Assembly (NCBI RefSeq): GCF_019697375.1
Contig: NZ_JAHCDI010000004.1
Coordinates: forward strand, 5,505,324-5,569,323
From: Micromonospora tarapacensis
Lineage (GTDB): Bacteria; Actinomycetota; Actinomycetes; Mycobacteriales; Micromonosporaceae
Length of the DNA: 64,000 bases
Reading direction: 5' to 3'
Both the position numbers and the translations under genes were made by a program. Positions 1-10,466 of the stretch are shown one piece after another. Positions within the stretch are counted from its first letter, which is position 1, and each line of letters begins with the position of its first letter. Below the pieces are notes generated by a model that did not search any database, had not been told where the DNA came from, and saw only the letters and a list, made by a program, of their open reading frames with translations.

Positions 1-2966
1 GCGCCTGGGTGGATACCAACGGCCTGCTGACGTTCACCGATCCGGGCGGTTCACACCCGTACAGCGGTCAGCAGCCCACACCGGTGGCCCCGGCAGCTGC
101 GGTGGCTCCGTTCTGGGACGATCTTGTCGTCGACGCCTCAGCGAGCGTGCGCACCGCGACCACCGGGTCCGGCGCCTCTCAACGGTTCGTGGTGGAGTGG
201 CGCAACGTGCACCGCAAGGGCAACACCGGGCAGCGGGTGTCCTTCGCGACGGTCCTGGCCCCTGACGGCACCGTGACGACCAACTACGACCAGCTCGACA
301 ACGCCGCCGAACGCGGTGCCCACGCCATTGTCGGCATCGAGGCGGAGGACGGCCAGGACCGGTTGCGGTACTCGACCGCCGAGCCGGTACTGGCCAGCAG
401 TCAGGCGATCACCTTCACCCGTCCCGAGTCGGAGGGGGAGTTGGAGCTGCACAGCCTGTCCGGCGCGCTGACCGACGCCGCCGGTGCCGCGGTGGTCGGT
501 GCGACGGTCACTCTCGACCCGAGTGGGGTGAGCACCACGACCGGTGCGGGTGGCGCGTACAGCTTCACCGGCCTGGTCGCCGACAGCTACACGGTCAGTG
601 TGCAGATGGCGGGCCGGTGTGGGGCGGTGGCGCGCAGCCAGGTCGAACTGTTCGCCGATGTGGTCCGTGACCTGAGGCTGGGTCCTGATTACGGCGGCTT
701 CGGTTACGGCTGTAGCACGGGGCCGTCCGGGTTCGTGTCGGCGTCGACCGTGCTGGCGTTGACCGGTGACGACGCGGCCACCATGGTGACCCTGCCGTTC
801 CCGGTGCGTTTCCATGGGGAGTCGCACACCAGCGGGCGGGTGCACACGAACGGTCTGGTGAGTTTCGGGCCGGTGTCGGGTGAGCCGGACACCTGGGTGA
901 ACCCGACGATGCCGACGGTGGCGGCACCCAACGCGGTCGTGGCGCCGTTCTGGGACGACTTCGAGGTCGACGCGTCGGCGAGCGTGCGGACCCAGACGCT
1001 GGGGACCGCCCCGAACCGGTCGTACGTGGTGGAGTGGCGCAACGTCGGGTTCCGGCCGACGAACGCGGAGCGGGTCACCTTCGAGGTGATCTTCCATGAG
1101 GATGGGCGGATCGCGTTCCACTACGGTGCCATGTCCACTCCCGTCCAGCAGGGCGCGGGTGCGACGGTGGGTCTGGAGAACGCCTCCGGGACAGTGGCAG
1201 CGCTGTACTCCTTCCAGGAGGCGGTGCTGACGGCGAACAGCTCGATCACCTACACCCCGGCACCTGCGGGGCCGGTGGAAGGGGTGCTCACCACGGCGGT
1301 GACCGGTAACCCGGTGGCCGGGGCGACGGTGACGCTGAACCCGGGCAACCGCAGCACCACCACCGCAGCCGACGGCAGTTACCAGTTCACCGCGGTGCCG
1401 GTGGGGGAGTACAAGGTCGCGGCAGCGACCGGTGACAACCGGTGTGCCGGCCAGTACGCCCGCGAGATCATCAACCACCCGGGCGGTGTTTCGGAGGTGG
1501 ATCTGTCGGTGATGGTCGACGGCGACGAGTTCGGTTACAAGTGCACCACCGCGGCGCAGACGTTCGTTCCCGGCGACACCGTCGAGGGATGGCAGGGTGA
1601 TGAGACGGTGTGGCAGAAGAACCCGCCGTTCCCGATCAAGCTCTACGGCGAGACGTACACCTCGGCGTGGATCAGCGCCAACGGCCTGATCAGCTTCAAG
1701 GACCCGGCGTACTTCGGGTGGATCGGTTCCTGGCCGGGCCCGATCCCGTCCCCGTTCCTGCCCGAGTCGCCCAACGGCGCGCCGAACGCCGCGGTCTACG
1801 TGCTCTGGGACGACTGGGTGGTCGACTCCCAGGCCCGGATCGCCACCAGGATCAGCGGCACTGCCCCGAACCGGCAGTGGGTCGTGGAGTGGCGCAACGT
1901 GCACATCTACGGCGACACCAGCACTCGCGCCACCTTCGAGGTCATCTTCAAGGAGAACGGCGAGATCACCCTCGCCTACGCCGACATCGATCCAGCTAAG
2001 TCGATCGAGCGTGGCGGTGAGGGCACCGTGGGCATCGAGAACGGCGACGGGTCCATCGGTTTCCAGTACCTGTTCCGCGAGCCGTGGCTTGCCAGTGGTC
2101 AGGGCGTCACGTTCACCCCCAACCCGCCTGGGCAGGGCAGCGTCGCCGGCACCGTCACCTGCGAAGGCACGCCGGTGGCCGGGGCCACGATCGCGGTGGC
2201 CGACAAGACGACCACCACCGCCGCCAACGGCACCTACCGCGTTGACGCCCTACCAGCGGGAAGTTGGGCCGTCATCGCCACCGTGCCCAGCGGAACATGC
2301 CGGGGCTCGGACGTACGCCAAGTGGTGGTCGGCACCAACACCCAGGCCAACGCCGACTACGGCCTGGCCGCCACCCCCGCCGGCGGCGGCTACCGGCTCG
2401 CTGAGCAACCCGTTACCTACACCCCCGCCAACGGCACCGTGCTGTCGCTCACCGGCGACGACGCCTACACCTCCATCGCTCTGCCGTTCCCGGTCGGCCT
2501 CTACGGGCAGACGTACACCACCGGCTGGGTCGACATCAACGGCCTGGTCAGCTTCATCAACCCCGGTAGATCCGCACCCGAAGCGTGGCCCATCCCGTCA
2601 CCGGCCAGCCCCGGAGAACCCAACGCCGCCCTCTACCCGTTCTGGCACGACTGGGTCGTCGACAGCAACGCCAGCGTCCGCACCGCTGTGCGAGGCACCG
2701 CACCCCACCGGCAGTTCGTCGTCGAATGGCGCAACGTCCACTCCTACGAAGACCCCCGCACCCGCGTCACCTTCCAGGTGATCTTCGACGAAGCCGGCGG
2801 CTACAGCTTCGCCTACACCGACAACGACGGCACCTTCCTCGAACGCGGCGGCGGCGCCACCATCGGCATCGAAAACGCCGACGGCACCACCGCGATGCAG
2901 TACACCTACCGGCAACCCGTCCTGCGGCCCGGACTGGGCCTGCGGTTCACCGCACCCACCCCGTAA
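1..2966 (+). CDS. secreted beta-sandwich repeat protein, C-terminal part
   Basis: The reading frame is open from the first base, so the gene starts upstream of the window; only the last ~987 residues are visible. They form four copies of a ~200-residue module marked by NGL(V/I)SF, FWDD(W/L)xVD and VEWRNV, separated by three ~80-residue carboxypeptidase-regulatory-like domains (GATVTL...TTTxADGxYxF) near residues 146-228, 424-505 and 710-785. Such repeats are known from secreted or surface proteins of actinomycetes. No catalytic residues were recognised. The gene stops 65 bp before the start of the Rhs gene and reads in the same direction, so the two may be co-transcribed. Its role is unknown; an adhesin or cell-surface partner of the Rhs protein is inference. 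Confidence 0.8.
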   Translation, partial: AWVDTNGLLTFTDPGGSHPYSGQQPTPVAPAAAVAPFWDDLVVDASASVRTATTGSGASQRFVVEWRNVHRKGNTGQRVSFATVLAPDGTVTTNYDQLDNAAERGAHAIVGIEAEDGQDRLRYSTAEPVLASSQAITFTRPESEGELELHSLSGALTDAAGAAVVGATVTLDPSGVSTTTGAGGAYSFTGLVADSYTVSVQMAGRCGAVARSQVELFADVVRDLRLGPDYGGFGYGCSTGPSGFVSASTVLALTGDDAATMVTLPFPVRFHGESHTSGRVHTNGLVSFGPVSGEPDTWVNPTMPTVAAPNAVVAPFWDDFEVDASASVRTQTLGTAPNRSYVVEWRNVGFRPTNAERVTFEVIFHEDGRIAFHYGAMSTPVQQGAGATVGLENASGTVAALYSFQEAVLTANSSITYTPAPAGPVEGVLTTAVTGNPVAGATVTLNPGNRSTTTAADGSYQFTAVPVGEYKVAAATGDNRCAGQYAREIINHPGGVSEVDLSVMVDGDEFGYKCTTAAQTFVPGDTVEGWQGDETVWQKNPPFPIKLYGETYTSAWISANGLISFKDPAYFGWIGSWPGPIPSPFLPESPNGAPNAAVYVLWDDWVVDSQARIATRISGTAPNRQWVVEWRNVHIYGDTSTRATFEVIFKENGEITLAYADIDPAKSIERGGEGTVGIENGDGSIGFQYLFREPWLASGQGVTFTPNPPGQGSVAGTVTCEGTPVAGATIAVADKTTTTAANGTYRVDALPAGSWAVIATVPSGTCRGSDVRQVVVGTNTQANADYGLAATPAGGGYRLAEQPVTYTPANGTVLSLTGDDAYTSIALPFPVGLYGQTYTTGWVDINGLVSFINPGRSAPEAWPIPSPASPGEPNAALYPFWHDWVVDSNASVRTAVRGTAPHRQFVVEWRNVHSYEDPRTRVTFQVIFDEAGGYSFAYTDNDGTFLERGGGATIGIENADGTTAMQYTYRQPVLRPGLGLRFTAPTP

Positions 2967-3019
2967 GCCGGCGACACACCGGCTCCCGCTACTCGCCCTG
3001 TCGCCCCTCGGACACCCCC

Positions 3020-3024
3020 GGAGG
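3020..3024 (+). promoter_or_regulatory. ribosome binding site deciding the Rhs start
   Basis: GGAGG lies 7 nt before GTG 3032. It selects this GTG over the longer in-frame opening that overlaps the preceding gene and over ATG 3059. A secretion signal follows directly in the resulting protein. Confidence 0.7.
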
Positions 3025-3031
3025 TCACCCG

Positions 3032-6000
3032 GTGACGCCGAACCGCCCCAGCCACGGCATGCTCACGATCACCCGCTCCCGTACCCGACGGCGAGCCATC
3101 GCCGTCGCGGCCGCCGTCGTGATGGCCGCCGGCCTCCTGCAGGTACCAGAACGGGCCGCGGTCGCCGCCGCCTACACGAAGCCGCCCATCACACCGGTGC
3201 CCGCCGTGCCGGTCACCGACGTCGCACCCGCCGGCGTCCCGCAGGCGCGCCTGAGCCGGGCCAGCGAAAAGCCGGCTCCGGTCTGGCCTGCCGCTGGTGC
3301 CGCCCGCATCGCGGTGGCCGCCGACGGCGGACCCGCACTCGGCAAACCGGGCGGCCTGCCCGTGCGGGCGACGACCAGCGACTCGACGATGCGACGGCTC
3401 GGCGCGCCACCACGACAGGTCGACGTCGAGGTGCTGGATCGGGCGACCACGACCAAGGGTGGAATCAAGGGTGTCCTGCTGCGGGCCGCGGCCAGGGACG
3501 CGAGCAGCGGAAAGCTGAACCTCAGCATCGACTACGGGTCATTCGCCACCGCCTACGGCGCCGACTGGGCCACCCGGCTCAGAATCGTCGCCGTACCCGA
3601 GTGCGCCCTGGCCACCCCGCAGCAGAAGCAGTGCGCGGCGACCCCGCTGGCGTCCACGAACAACCTGGCGACCCGTACGGTGTCCGCCGACGTGAGCGTC
3701 ACGTCGCAGGCGTCGCTGTTCGCGGTGTCGGCTGCGGCCTCGGGTCCCGCCGGTGACTACAGCGCCACCCCGCTGCAGTCCTCATCGACCTGGTCGGCCG
3801 GCGGCAACAGCGGAGACTTCACCTGGTCCTACCCCATGCGCGTGCCGCCGGCACCGGGCGACCTCACCCCGCAGCTCGCGCTCGGCTATTCCGCCCAGTC
3901 CGTCGACGGCCGGCACGTCGCGAGCAACAACCAGCCGTCCTGGATGGGAGAAGGCTTCGAAGCCTGGCCCGGCGGTTACATCGAGCGTCGCTACCGCGCC
4001 TGCGCCAAGGACATGGACGGCAACGCCAACAACACCACCAAGACCGGCGACCTGTGCTGGGCAACGGACAACGCGGTGCTGTCGCTGGGCGGGCACTCCG
4101 GCGAGCTCATCTACAACGCCAGCGAACAGCGGTGGCACCTGCGCGCCGACGACGGCACTCGCATCCGACGCGAGACCGGCGCCACCAACGGCGACAACAA
4201 CGGTGAACACTGGGTGGTCACCACCACCAACGGCATCGAGTACTGGTTCGGCCGGAACCGCCTGCCCGGCTGGACGTCGAACAAGCCGGTAACCAACTCG
4301 ACCTGGACAGCTCCCGTCTTCGGTAACCACCCGGACGAGCCCTGCCACGCCACCACGTTCGCCAACTCGCACTGCGGGGGCGACAACCAGGCATGGCGGT
4401 GGAACCTCGACTACGTCGTCGACCTCAACGGCAACTCGATCTCCTACTGGTACGAGAAGGAAACCAACCGCTACGGCCGCAACCTCACCGCCACCGACGC
4501 CGCCCGCTACGACCGCGGCGGCTGGCTCGACAAGATCGAATATGGCACGCGCAACACCAACAACGTCGACTCGATCTTCTCCACGCCCGCCCCGATGCGC
4601 GTCGACTTCGCCGAGGCAGACCGCTGCAAGAGCAACTGCACCAACCACACCGAAACCACGTGGCCGGACACCCCGTGGGACAGCGAATGCACCGCGGCGC
4701 CCTGCACCGACAACCATTCGATCACGTTCTGGTCGACCAAGAGGCTGGCCAGCATCACCACCCAGGTCCGCAACGGCAGCGGCTACGACAACGTCGAGCG
4801 GTGGACCTTCACCCACGGCTTCCCGGACCCCGGTGACGGCACCCGAGCGGGTCTCTGGCTGGAGAAGATCTCCCACGCGGGGCTCGTCGGCACCACCAGC
4901 ACCGTGCCGGACATCGAGTTCACGCCGGTTCAGAAGCCGAACCGGGTCGACGCGATCGGTGATCACTCGCCGGCGATGAACTGGATGCGGATCACCCGGA
5001 TCCGCACCGAGACCGGCGGCACCATCAGCGTCAACTACTCCGACGCCGACTGCGTCGCCGGCCAACCGAAGCCGGCCCCGGCGGACAACAAGCGGCGGTG
5101 TTACCCGGTGATCTGGGAACCCGAAGGCTACAGCTCACCGGTCACCGACTGGTTCCACAAGTACGTCGTGACGACGATCTACGAGGCGGACAACACCGGC
5201 GGCGCCCCACCCCAGGGCAGCCCGCGCGTCGTCTACTCCTACAAGTACTTCGACGCCGCCTGGCACTACAACGACGACGACGGAATCATCGACAAGAAGG
5301 CCAAGACCTGGTCCGACTGGCGCGGCTACGGCCGAGTCGAAGTCACCACCGGTGATCCCGGCGAGCAGACCGCCACCGAGACCCGCTACTTCCAGGGCAT
5401 GCACGGAGACCGGGCCTCCACCACCGTCGGTGACCGGCGCAGCGTCACGATCGACGGCATCACCGACCACGACTACTACGCCGGCATGGTCCGCGAGCAG
5501 AAAACCCTCAACGGCCCCGGCGGGCCGTCGGTGTCCCGGGTGACCAACGAACCCTGGGCATCCGCCGCCACCGCTACCCGAACCATCAACGGCGACACCG
5601 TCACCGCCCGATTCACCCGCATCGCCACCGTCCGCTCCTACACCGCCCTCGACGCAGGACGCGGCGAACGCGCCACCCGCACCACCACCAGCTACGACGC
5701 CTACGGCATGGCCACCACCATCGACGACTACGGCCACGACGGCGTCAACGGCGACGAACAATGCACCAAAGTGCACTACACACCACGCAACGGCGACATC
5801 TGGCTCATGGACCGGCCCCACCGCACGCAGACCTTCGCCGTCAAATGCGCCGACACCACCGGCACCCTCACCGAAAGCCAGGTCATCGGGGAGACCCGGA
5901 CCTCCTACGACGGCAACTCCTTCGGCACCGCCCCCACCCGTGGCCTGACCACCCGCACGGAAGAGATGGCCACCTGGAACAGCGGCGCCCCCACGTTCAC

Positions 6001-9000
6001 CACCACCGGCCAGGCCAGCTACGACGCCCACGGTCGCATCACCTCCTCACGCGACGCGATGAACTACGAGACCAAGACCGCCTACACCCCCCTCACCGGC
6101 GGACCAGTCACCTCGGTCAAGATCACCAACGCGATGCTGCACGACACCACCACGACGGTGTCACCGGCCTGGGGCTCGGTCACCAGCAGCGTCGACGCCA
6201 ACGGCAAGCGCACCGACCTGGCCTTCGACGGACTCGGCCGCATCACCAAAGTCTGGCTAGCCGACCGCGACAAGGACACCGATCCGGCCAGCGTCGTCAT
6301 GGACTACCGGATCAAGAACGCCGCCGCCAGCTACGTCGCCACCTCCCGGCTCAACGCCACCGGCGGCTACGTCACCTCCTACGCCCTCTACGACGGGCTG
6401 CTACGTCCCCGCCAGACCCAAGCACCCTCCCCGTCCGGAGGACGACTGCTCACCGAGACGTTCTACGACTCGGCCGGCCGGGAAAAGAAGGTCTTCGGCG
6501 CCTACCACACGACCGGAAACCCCAGCGGATCACTGGTCACCGCCACCGAACGGGCACTGGTGCCCACGCAGACCAGGACCGACTACGACGGCGCCGGGCG
6601 CGCCATCGCCAGCGTCTTCCAGCCGTACGACGTGGAACGGTGGCGAACCAAGACCTACTACGCGGGTGATCGTACCGACGTCACCCCACCCAACGGTGGT
6701 ACCGCGACCTCCACCGTCACCGACGCCCGCGACCGGGTCGTCCAACTGCGCCAATACCACGGACCCGCGCCCACCCCGACCGTCGCCGGCAGCTGGGACA
6801 CCACCACCTACACCTACAACCGCAAGGGCCAGACGGAACTCATCACCGACCCGGCCGGCAACTCCTGGGGATACACCTACGACCTGCGCGGACGGCAGGC
6901 TACGACCGAGGACCCCGACCGAGGCACCACCACCTTCACCTACGACAACGCCGGCCGGGTCAAGACCACCACCGACGCGCGACAAAAAACGATCGCCTTC
7001 GTGTACGACCCGCTCAACCGCAAACGCTTCGCCTACGACAACCAGGTCGGCGGCACCATGCGAGCCCAATGGATCTACGACACCCTCGCCAAGGGCCACC
7101 TGACCCAATCCACCCGCTTCCTCCCCGGCGGCGCCAACTACCAGGTCAAAGTCACCGGATACACCGACACCTACCAGCCCGAAGGCACGCAATACATCAT
7201 CCCCACCTCCGAGACCGGCCTCGGCGGCACCTACAACTACACAAACACCTGGAACCCCGACGGCACCCTCGCCTCACTCAGCATGCCTTCGACCCGGTCC
7301 GACCTCGGCGCCGAAACACTGCTGTACAGCTACAGCGACCTGGGGCTGCCCACGACACTTGAGACGCTGACGGGTAGCACCACCACGAGTTACGTCGACG
7401 AAACGATCTACAACGCCCTCGGTCAGCTCGACCAGGTCGACCTGCACACAGGCAGCGGCGGACACGTCTGGCAGCGCTTCACCCGCGAACTGGAGACCGG
7501 CCGTCTCATCGGCATACGCACCGACCGCGACAGCGTCGCCCCGCACACCCTCGGCGACACCCGCTACACCTACGACCCCGCCGGCAACATCACCAAGATC
7601 GCCGACGTGGCACCCGACCCCGTCGACGACACCCAGTGCTTCACCTACGACTACCTCCGCCGGCTCACCCACGCCTGGACACCGACCTCAGGTGACTGCG
7701 CCGCCACCCGCAGCGCCGCCACCCTCGGCGGCCCGGCACCCTACTGGCACTCCTGGACGTTCGACGCCATCGGCAACCGGAAAAAGCACAACATCCACAC
7801 CACCACCGGCGTCAGCACCACCGACTACCACTACCCCACCCCTGGGGCCGCCCGACCTCACGGGCTGACCTCCACCAGCGGCGCGAAAACCGGCACCTAC
7901 ACCTACAACGAAACCGGCGACACCCTCACCCGTCCCAGCCCATCAGGCACCCAAACCCTGACCTGGGACGCCGAAGGACTCCTCGAAACCGCCACCGACA
8001 CCACCGGACAAACCCGCTACATCTACGACGCCGACGGCAACCGGATCATCCGCCGCGACCCCACCGGCGCCACCCTCTACCTCCCCGGCCAGGAAATCCG
8101 CTACACCAACGCCACCAGCGCGAACACCTGCACCCGCTACTACAGCCACGCCGGCAGGACCATCGCCTCCCGCACCGCCAGCGGACTTACCTGGCTCGCC
8201 GACGACCACCAAGGCACCCAAAGCCTCGCCATCGACGCGATCACCCAGGTCGCCACTACACGCCGCCAAACCCCCTATGGCGAGCCGCGTGGCAGCAGCC
8301 AACCCGCCTGGCCCAACCTCAAGGGATTCGTCAACGGCGACACCGAACCCACCGGCCTTACACGCCTCGGCGCACGCCATTACGACCCCGCCATCGGCCG
8401 CTTCATCTCCGTCGACCCCATCCAGGACATGGCCCAGCCACAGCAATGGCACGGCTACTCCTACGCCAACAACAACCCCATCACCCTCAGCGACCCCAGC
8501 GGCCTCTACGCCACCGGCGACAACGAAGGCCACGTCCGCGACATGAGCCCCAAACGCGGCGTCCACAAAATCGTCGACTACACCCCCAAAACCAAAAACT
8601 CAACTGAACCGCGGCCACCCATCGTCATCGTCCACACCCCGAACTACAAAGTGACTGTCGAAGACGACGGCAAGGTATATGTCAACAGCTATCCGGTGCC
8701 CCCCGGCATCAGCGGCACCAAGGTTGCCAAGCTGCTCGGGGAATGGTGTGACGCTGCCGGAGAGCAGTGTAACGATCACTTCTACTGTGGAACGGTCCTC
8801 GTTTGTGAAGACATTTATTCAGATCAAGCGTCGGTCAATGCCCTCTACAGCATATGTAGCACCGGAGAATGCGGCCACTCCGTCCGCATCGCCATCACTG
8901 ACGACAACATCCTCATCAACATGTTGGCTGATGGTCTTTTCGAGGCTGGCGGCGGTGCAGCGCCGGGGGCAAGAGGCGCCATGGCTGGCGCGGGCGGCCG

Positions 9001-9838
9001 GGCTGGATACAAGGCGAAACTGTCTGCCTGTAAAAGCTCGAGCAGTTTTGTGGGTGGCACCCGCGTTCTGATGGCAGACGGCTCTACGAAGCCGATCGAA
9101 GACGTCATGGTAGGCGACCTCATACTTGCTGCCGATCCCGAAAGCGGATTTGTAGGCAAACGTTTGGTAACGCACGTGATCAACAGCGAAGGGTCAAAGG
9201 AGCTCGTCGCTATCACTGTTGCTACCGGAACACATTCCGGGTCCGCTGACGAGGTCGTCGCGACAGAGAACCACCCCTTCTGGCTTGAAAAACACCGACG
9301 GTGGGTCAAGGCCAAAGACCTGCGCCCCGGCGACCTGTTGAGGACCTCTGCTGGGACCTACGTTCAGGTGACGAGCCTGCGTACTTGGAGCCAGCAGCAG
9401 GCCGTTCACAACCTTACCGTTGCCGACATCCACACGTACCATGTGCTCGCCGGTAACGCGCCAGTTCTCGTGCACAACACGGGTGGGCCATCTAGTCCAG
9501 CCGCGGGTGCTGCTGGTACTCAAATGCTTATCAATGACCTCCAAGCCCGTGGATACGTGATTCGAGGCACGGAGATTAGTATGACAGCAGCAAACGGCGT
9601 TAATGTGCGATTCGATGTCGTGGCGGAAAAAAATGGTGTGCTATCGGTGTACGATGCCAAAAACGGTCCCTCGGCCGGCTTTACCAAGAACCAGGGCGCT
9701 CGTGGCGGTTATGCGGCGGTCGAAACGCACGGGGGCACCTTCTACGGTCCGAACGCTCAGAAGGCTGGCCTCGCTGGTACCTCGGTGGGGCCGACACGTG
9801 TGAACATCGCAGGGTTTGGGGGCTATCGTCACTGCTGA
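3032..9838 (+). CDS. Rhs/YD-repeat polymorphic toxin with Hint domain and nuclease-like tip
   Basis: This is a 2268-residue secreted protein. An RR-rich N-terminus and hydrophobic segment (residues ~15-47) form a probable signal peptide. Many YD repeats (YDxxGR, TYTYN) fill roughly residues 800-1750, and the RHS core signature ends near residue 1800 (LGARHYDPAIGRF). A Hint (intein-like) autoprocessing domain spans ~2005-2149: it opens with Ser2005-Phe-Val-Gly-Gly-Thr, contains ENHPF, and ends in VHN with Asn2149, followed by Thr. The last 119 residues are probably the toxin. Asp2195 and the DAK motif at 2208-2210, followed by a KNQ, resemble a PD-(D/E)xK nuclease. The family is known to release or deliver variable C-terminal toxins to competitor cells. 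The nuclease call is inference from a short motif. Confidence 0.85.
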   Translation: MTPNRPSHGMLTITRSRTRRRAIAVAAAVVMAAGLLQVPERAAVAAAYTKPPITPVPAVPVTDVAPAGVPQARLSRASEKPAPVWPAAGAARIAVAADGGPALGKPGGLPVRATTSDSTMRRLGAPPRQVDVEVLDRATTTKGGIKGVLLRAAARDASSGKLNLSIDYGSFATAYGADWATRLRIVAVPECALATPQQKQCAATPLASTNNLATRTVSADVSVTSQASLFAVSAAASGPAGDYSATPLQSSSTWSAGGNSGDFTWSYPMRVPPAPGDLTPQLALGYSAQSVDGRHVASNNQPSWMGEGFEAWPGGYIERRYRACAKDMDGNANNTTKTGDLCWATDNAVLSLGGHSGELIYNASEQRWHLRADDGTRIRRETGATNGDNNGEHWVVTTTNGIEYWFGRNRLPGWTSNKPVTNSTWTAPVFGNHPDEPCHATTFANSHCGGDNQAWRWNLDYVVDLNGNSISYWYEKETNRYGRNLTATDAARYDRGGWLDKIEYGTRNTNNVDSIFSTPAPMRVDFAEADRCKSNCTNHTETTWPDTPWDSECTAAPCTDNHSITFWSTKRLASITTQVRNGSGYDNVERWTFTHGFPDPGDGTRAGLWLEKISHAGLVGTTSTVPDIEFTPVQKPNRVDAIGDHSPAMNWMRITRIRTETGGTISVNYSDADCVAGQPKPAPADNKRRCYPVIWEPEGYSSPVTDWFHKYVVTTIYEADNTGGAPPQGSPRVVYSYKYFDAAWHYNDDDGIIDKKAKTWSDWRGYGRVEVTTGDPGEQTATETRYFQGMHGDRASTTVGDRRSVTIDGITDHDYYAGMVREQKTLNGPGGPSVSRVTNEPWASAATATRTINGDTVTARFTRIATVRSYTALDAGRGERATRTTTSYDAYGMATTIDDYGHDGVNGDEQCTKVHYTPRNGDIWLMDRPHRTQTFAVKCADTTGTLTESQVIGETRTSYDGNSFGTAPTRGLTTRTEEMATWNSGAPTFTTTGQASYDAHGRITSSRDAMNYETKTAYTPLTGGPVTSVKITNAMLHDTTTTVSPAWGSVTSSVDANGKRTDLAFDGLGRITKVWLADRDKDTDPASVVMDYRIKNAAASYVATSRLNATGGYVTSYALYDGLLRPRQTQAPSPSGGRLLTETFYDSAGREKKVFGAYHTTGNPSGSLVTATERALVPTQTRTDYDGAGRAIASVFQPYDVERWRTKTYYAGDRTDVTPPNGGTATSTVTDARDRVVQLRQYHGPAPTPTVAGSWDTTTYTYNRKGQTELITDPAGNSWGYTYDLRGRQATTEDPDRGTTTFTYDNAGRVKTTTDARQKTIAFVYDPLNRKRFAYDNQVGGTMRAQWIYDTLAKGHLTQSTRFLPGGANYQVKVTGYTDTYQPEGTQYIIPTSETGLGGTYNYTNTWNPDGTLASLSMPSTRSDLGAETLLYSYSDLGLPTTLETLTGSTTTSYVDETIYNALGQLDQVDLHTGSGGHVWQRFTRELETGRLIGIRTDRDSVAPHTLGDTRYTYDPAGNITKIADVAPDPVDDTQCFTYDYLRRLTHAWTPTSGDCAATRSAATLGGPAPYWHSWTFDAIGNRKKHNIHTTTGVSTTDYHYPTPGAARPHGLTSTSGAKTGTYTYNETGDTLTRPSPSGTQTLTWDAEGLLETATDTTGQTRYIYDADGNRIIRRDPTGATLYLPGQEIRYTNATSANTCTRYYSHAGRTIASRTASGLTWLADDHQGTQSLAIDAITQVATTRRQTPYGEPRGSSQPAWPNLKGFVNGDTEPTGLTRLGARHYDPAIGRFISVDPIQDMAQPQQWHGYSYANNNPITLSDPSGLYATGDNEGHVRDMSPKRGVHKIVDYTPKTKNSTEPRPPIVIVHTPNYKVTVEDDGKVYVNSYPVPPGISGTKVAKLLGEWCDAAGEQCNDHFYCGTVLVCEDIYSDQASVNALYSICSTGECGHSVRIAITDDNILINMLADGLFEAGGGAAPGARGAMAGAGGRAGYKAKLSACKSSSSFVGGTRVLMADGSTKPIEDVMVGDLILAADPESGFVGKRLVTHVINSEGSKELVAITVATGTHSGSADEVVATENHPFWLEKHRRWVKAKDLRPGDLLRTSAGTYVQVTSLRTWSQQQAVHNLTVADIHTYHVLAGNAPVLVHNTGGPSSPAAGAAGTQMLINDLQARGYVIRGTEISMTAANGVNVRFDVVAEKNGVLSVYDAKNGPSAGFTKNQGARGGYAAVETHGGTFYGPNAQKAGLAGTSVGPTRVNIAGFGGYRHC

Positions 9839-9854
9839 CGTGAGGGGTGATGAG

Positions 9855-10466
9855 ATGACTGACTTGGAGAAGTCTAGCCAGGATGCTTGCGCATCCGCCT
9901 TGAGGCAGTACGGCTTCGTGTCTAAGCGCCGTGGCATCCTCTTGCAACCGCAAGATGTCAAAGACGTGACCGGTTGGCTCGGCCTGAATCTGGCAACATG
10001 GGGGTTGCCTGCCAAGTTGCAGATAAATCCGGTCGTTGGTGCAAGGCACGTTCCACTTGAGAAGGCGCTAGTCGATTTAGCCGGTTGGAAAGCGCCGGTC
10101 GTGTGCGTGGCAAAACCTCTAGGCTACTTGATGCCGCAGAACGCATTTGCGCAATGGGACTTCCCGGCAGACGGGGACCCTGCCCCGGTGGCGGAGGATT
10201 TGGCGGCGGCTGTCGCCCGCTACGGTCAGCCGTTTATCGACACGTGGGTAAACTGGAACACGTTCTCAACCAACATCGCCGATTCAGGGCTCCTGCTCGA
10301 CAATCATAGGTTTTTGGTTCTCCCGGTGGTTTTCGCGTTGAATGGGGACCGCAGGCGCGCAGATTCGCTAATTGTTCAGGAGTTAGACCGGATCGGCGAC
10401 GCCTCAGATGTCTATTCGAAGTCGTATCGTGTGTTCGCCCAGAAATTCGCAGCAAGGCGATTCTAA
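9855..10466 (+). CDS. probable immunity protein of the Rhs toxin, DUF4304-like
   Basis: The start chosen is ATG 9855, with GAGGGG 7 nt upstream, giving 203 residues. The protein is soluble, with no signal peptide or membrane segment. The N-terminal half (ALRQYGFVSKRRGI, then an alternating hydrophobic LGLNLATWGLP) resembles DUF4304-type proteins, which are often found as immunity proteins beside polymorphic toxins. It lies 16 nt after the toxin stop, in the same direction, exactly where a cognate immunity gene is expected. GC is lower than in the Rhs core, as is also true for the toxin tip, which fits exchange of toxin and immunity as one cassette. Function is inferred from position and fold resemblance. 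Confidence 0.65.
   Translation: MTDLEKSSQDACASALRQYGFVSKRRGILLQPQDVKDVTGWLGLNLATWGLPAKLQINPVVGARHVPLEKALVDLAGWKAPVVCVAKPLGYLMPQNAFAQWDFPADGDPAPVAEDLAAAVARYGQPFIDTWVNWNTFSTNIADSGLLLDNHRFLVLPVVFALNGDRRRADSLIVQELDRIGDASDVYSKSYRVFAQKFAARRF

Noticed and set aside
138..1904. A 588-residue open frame antisense to the repeat protein
   Set aside because: Arg/His/Pro/Gly-rich composition typical of a shadow frame; no domain, and the opposite strand carries clear repeats.
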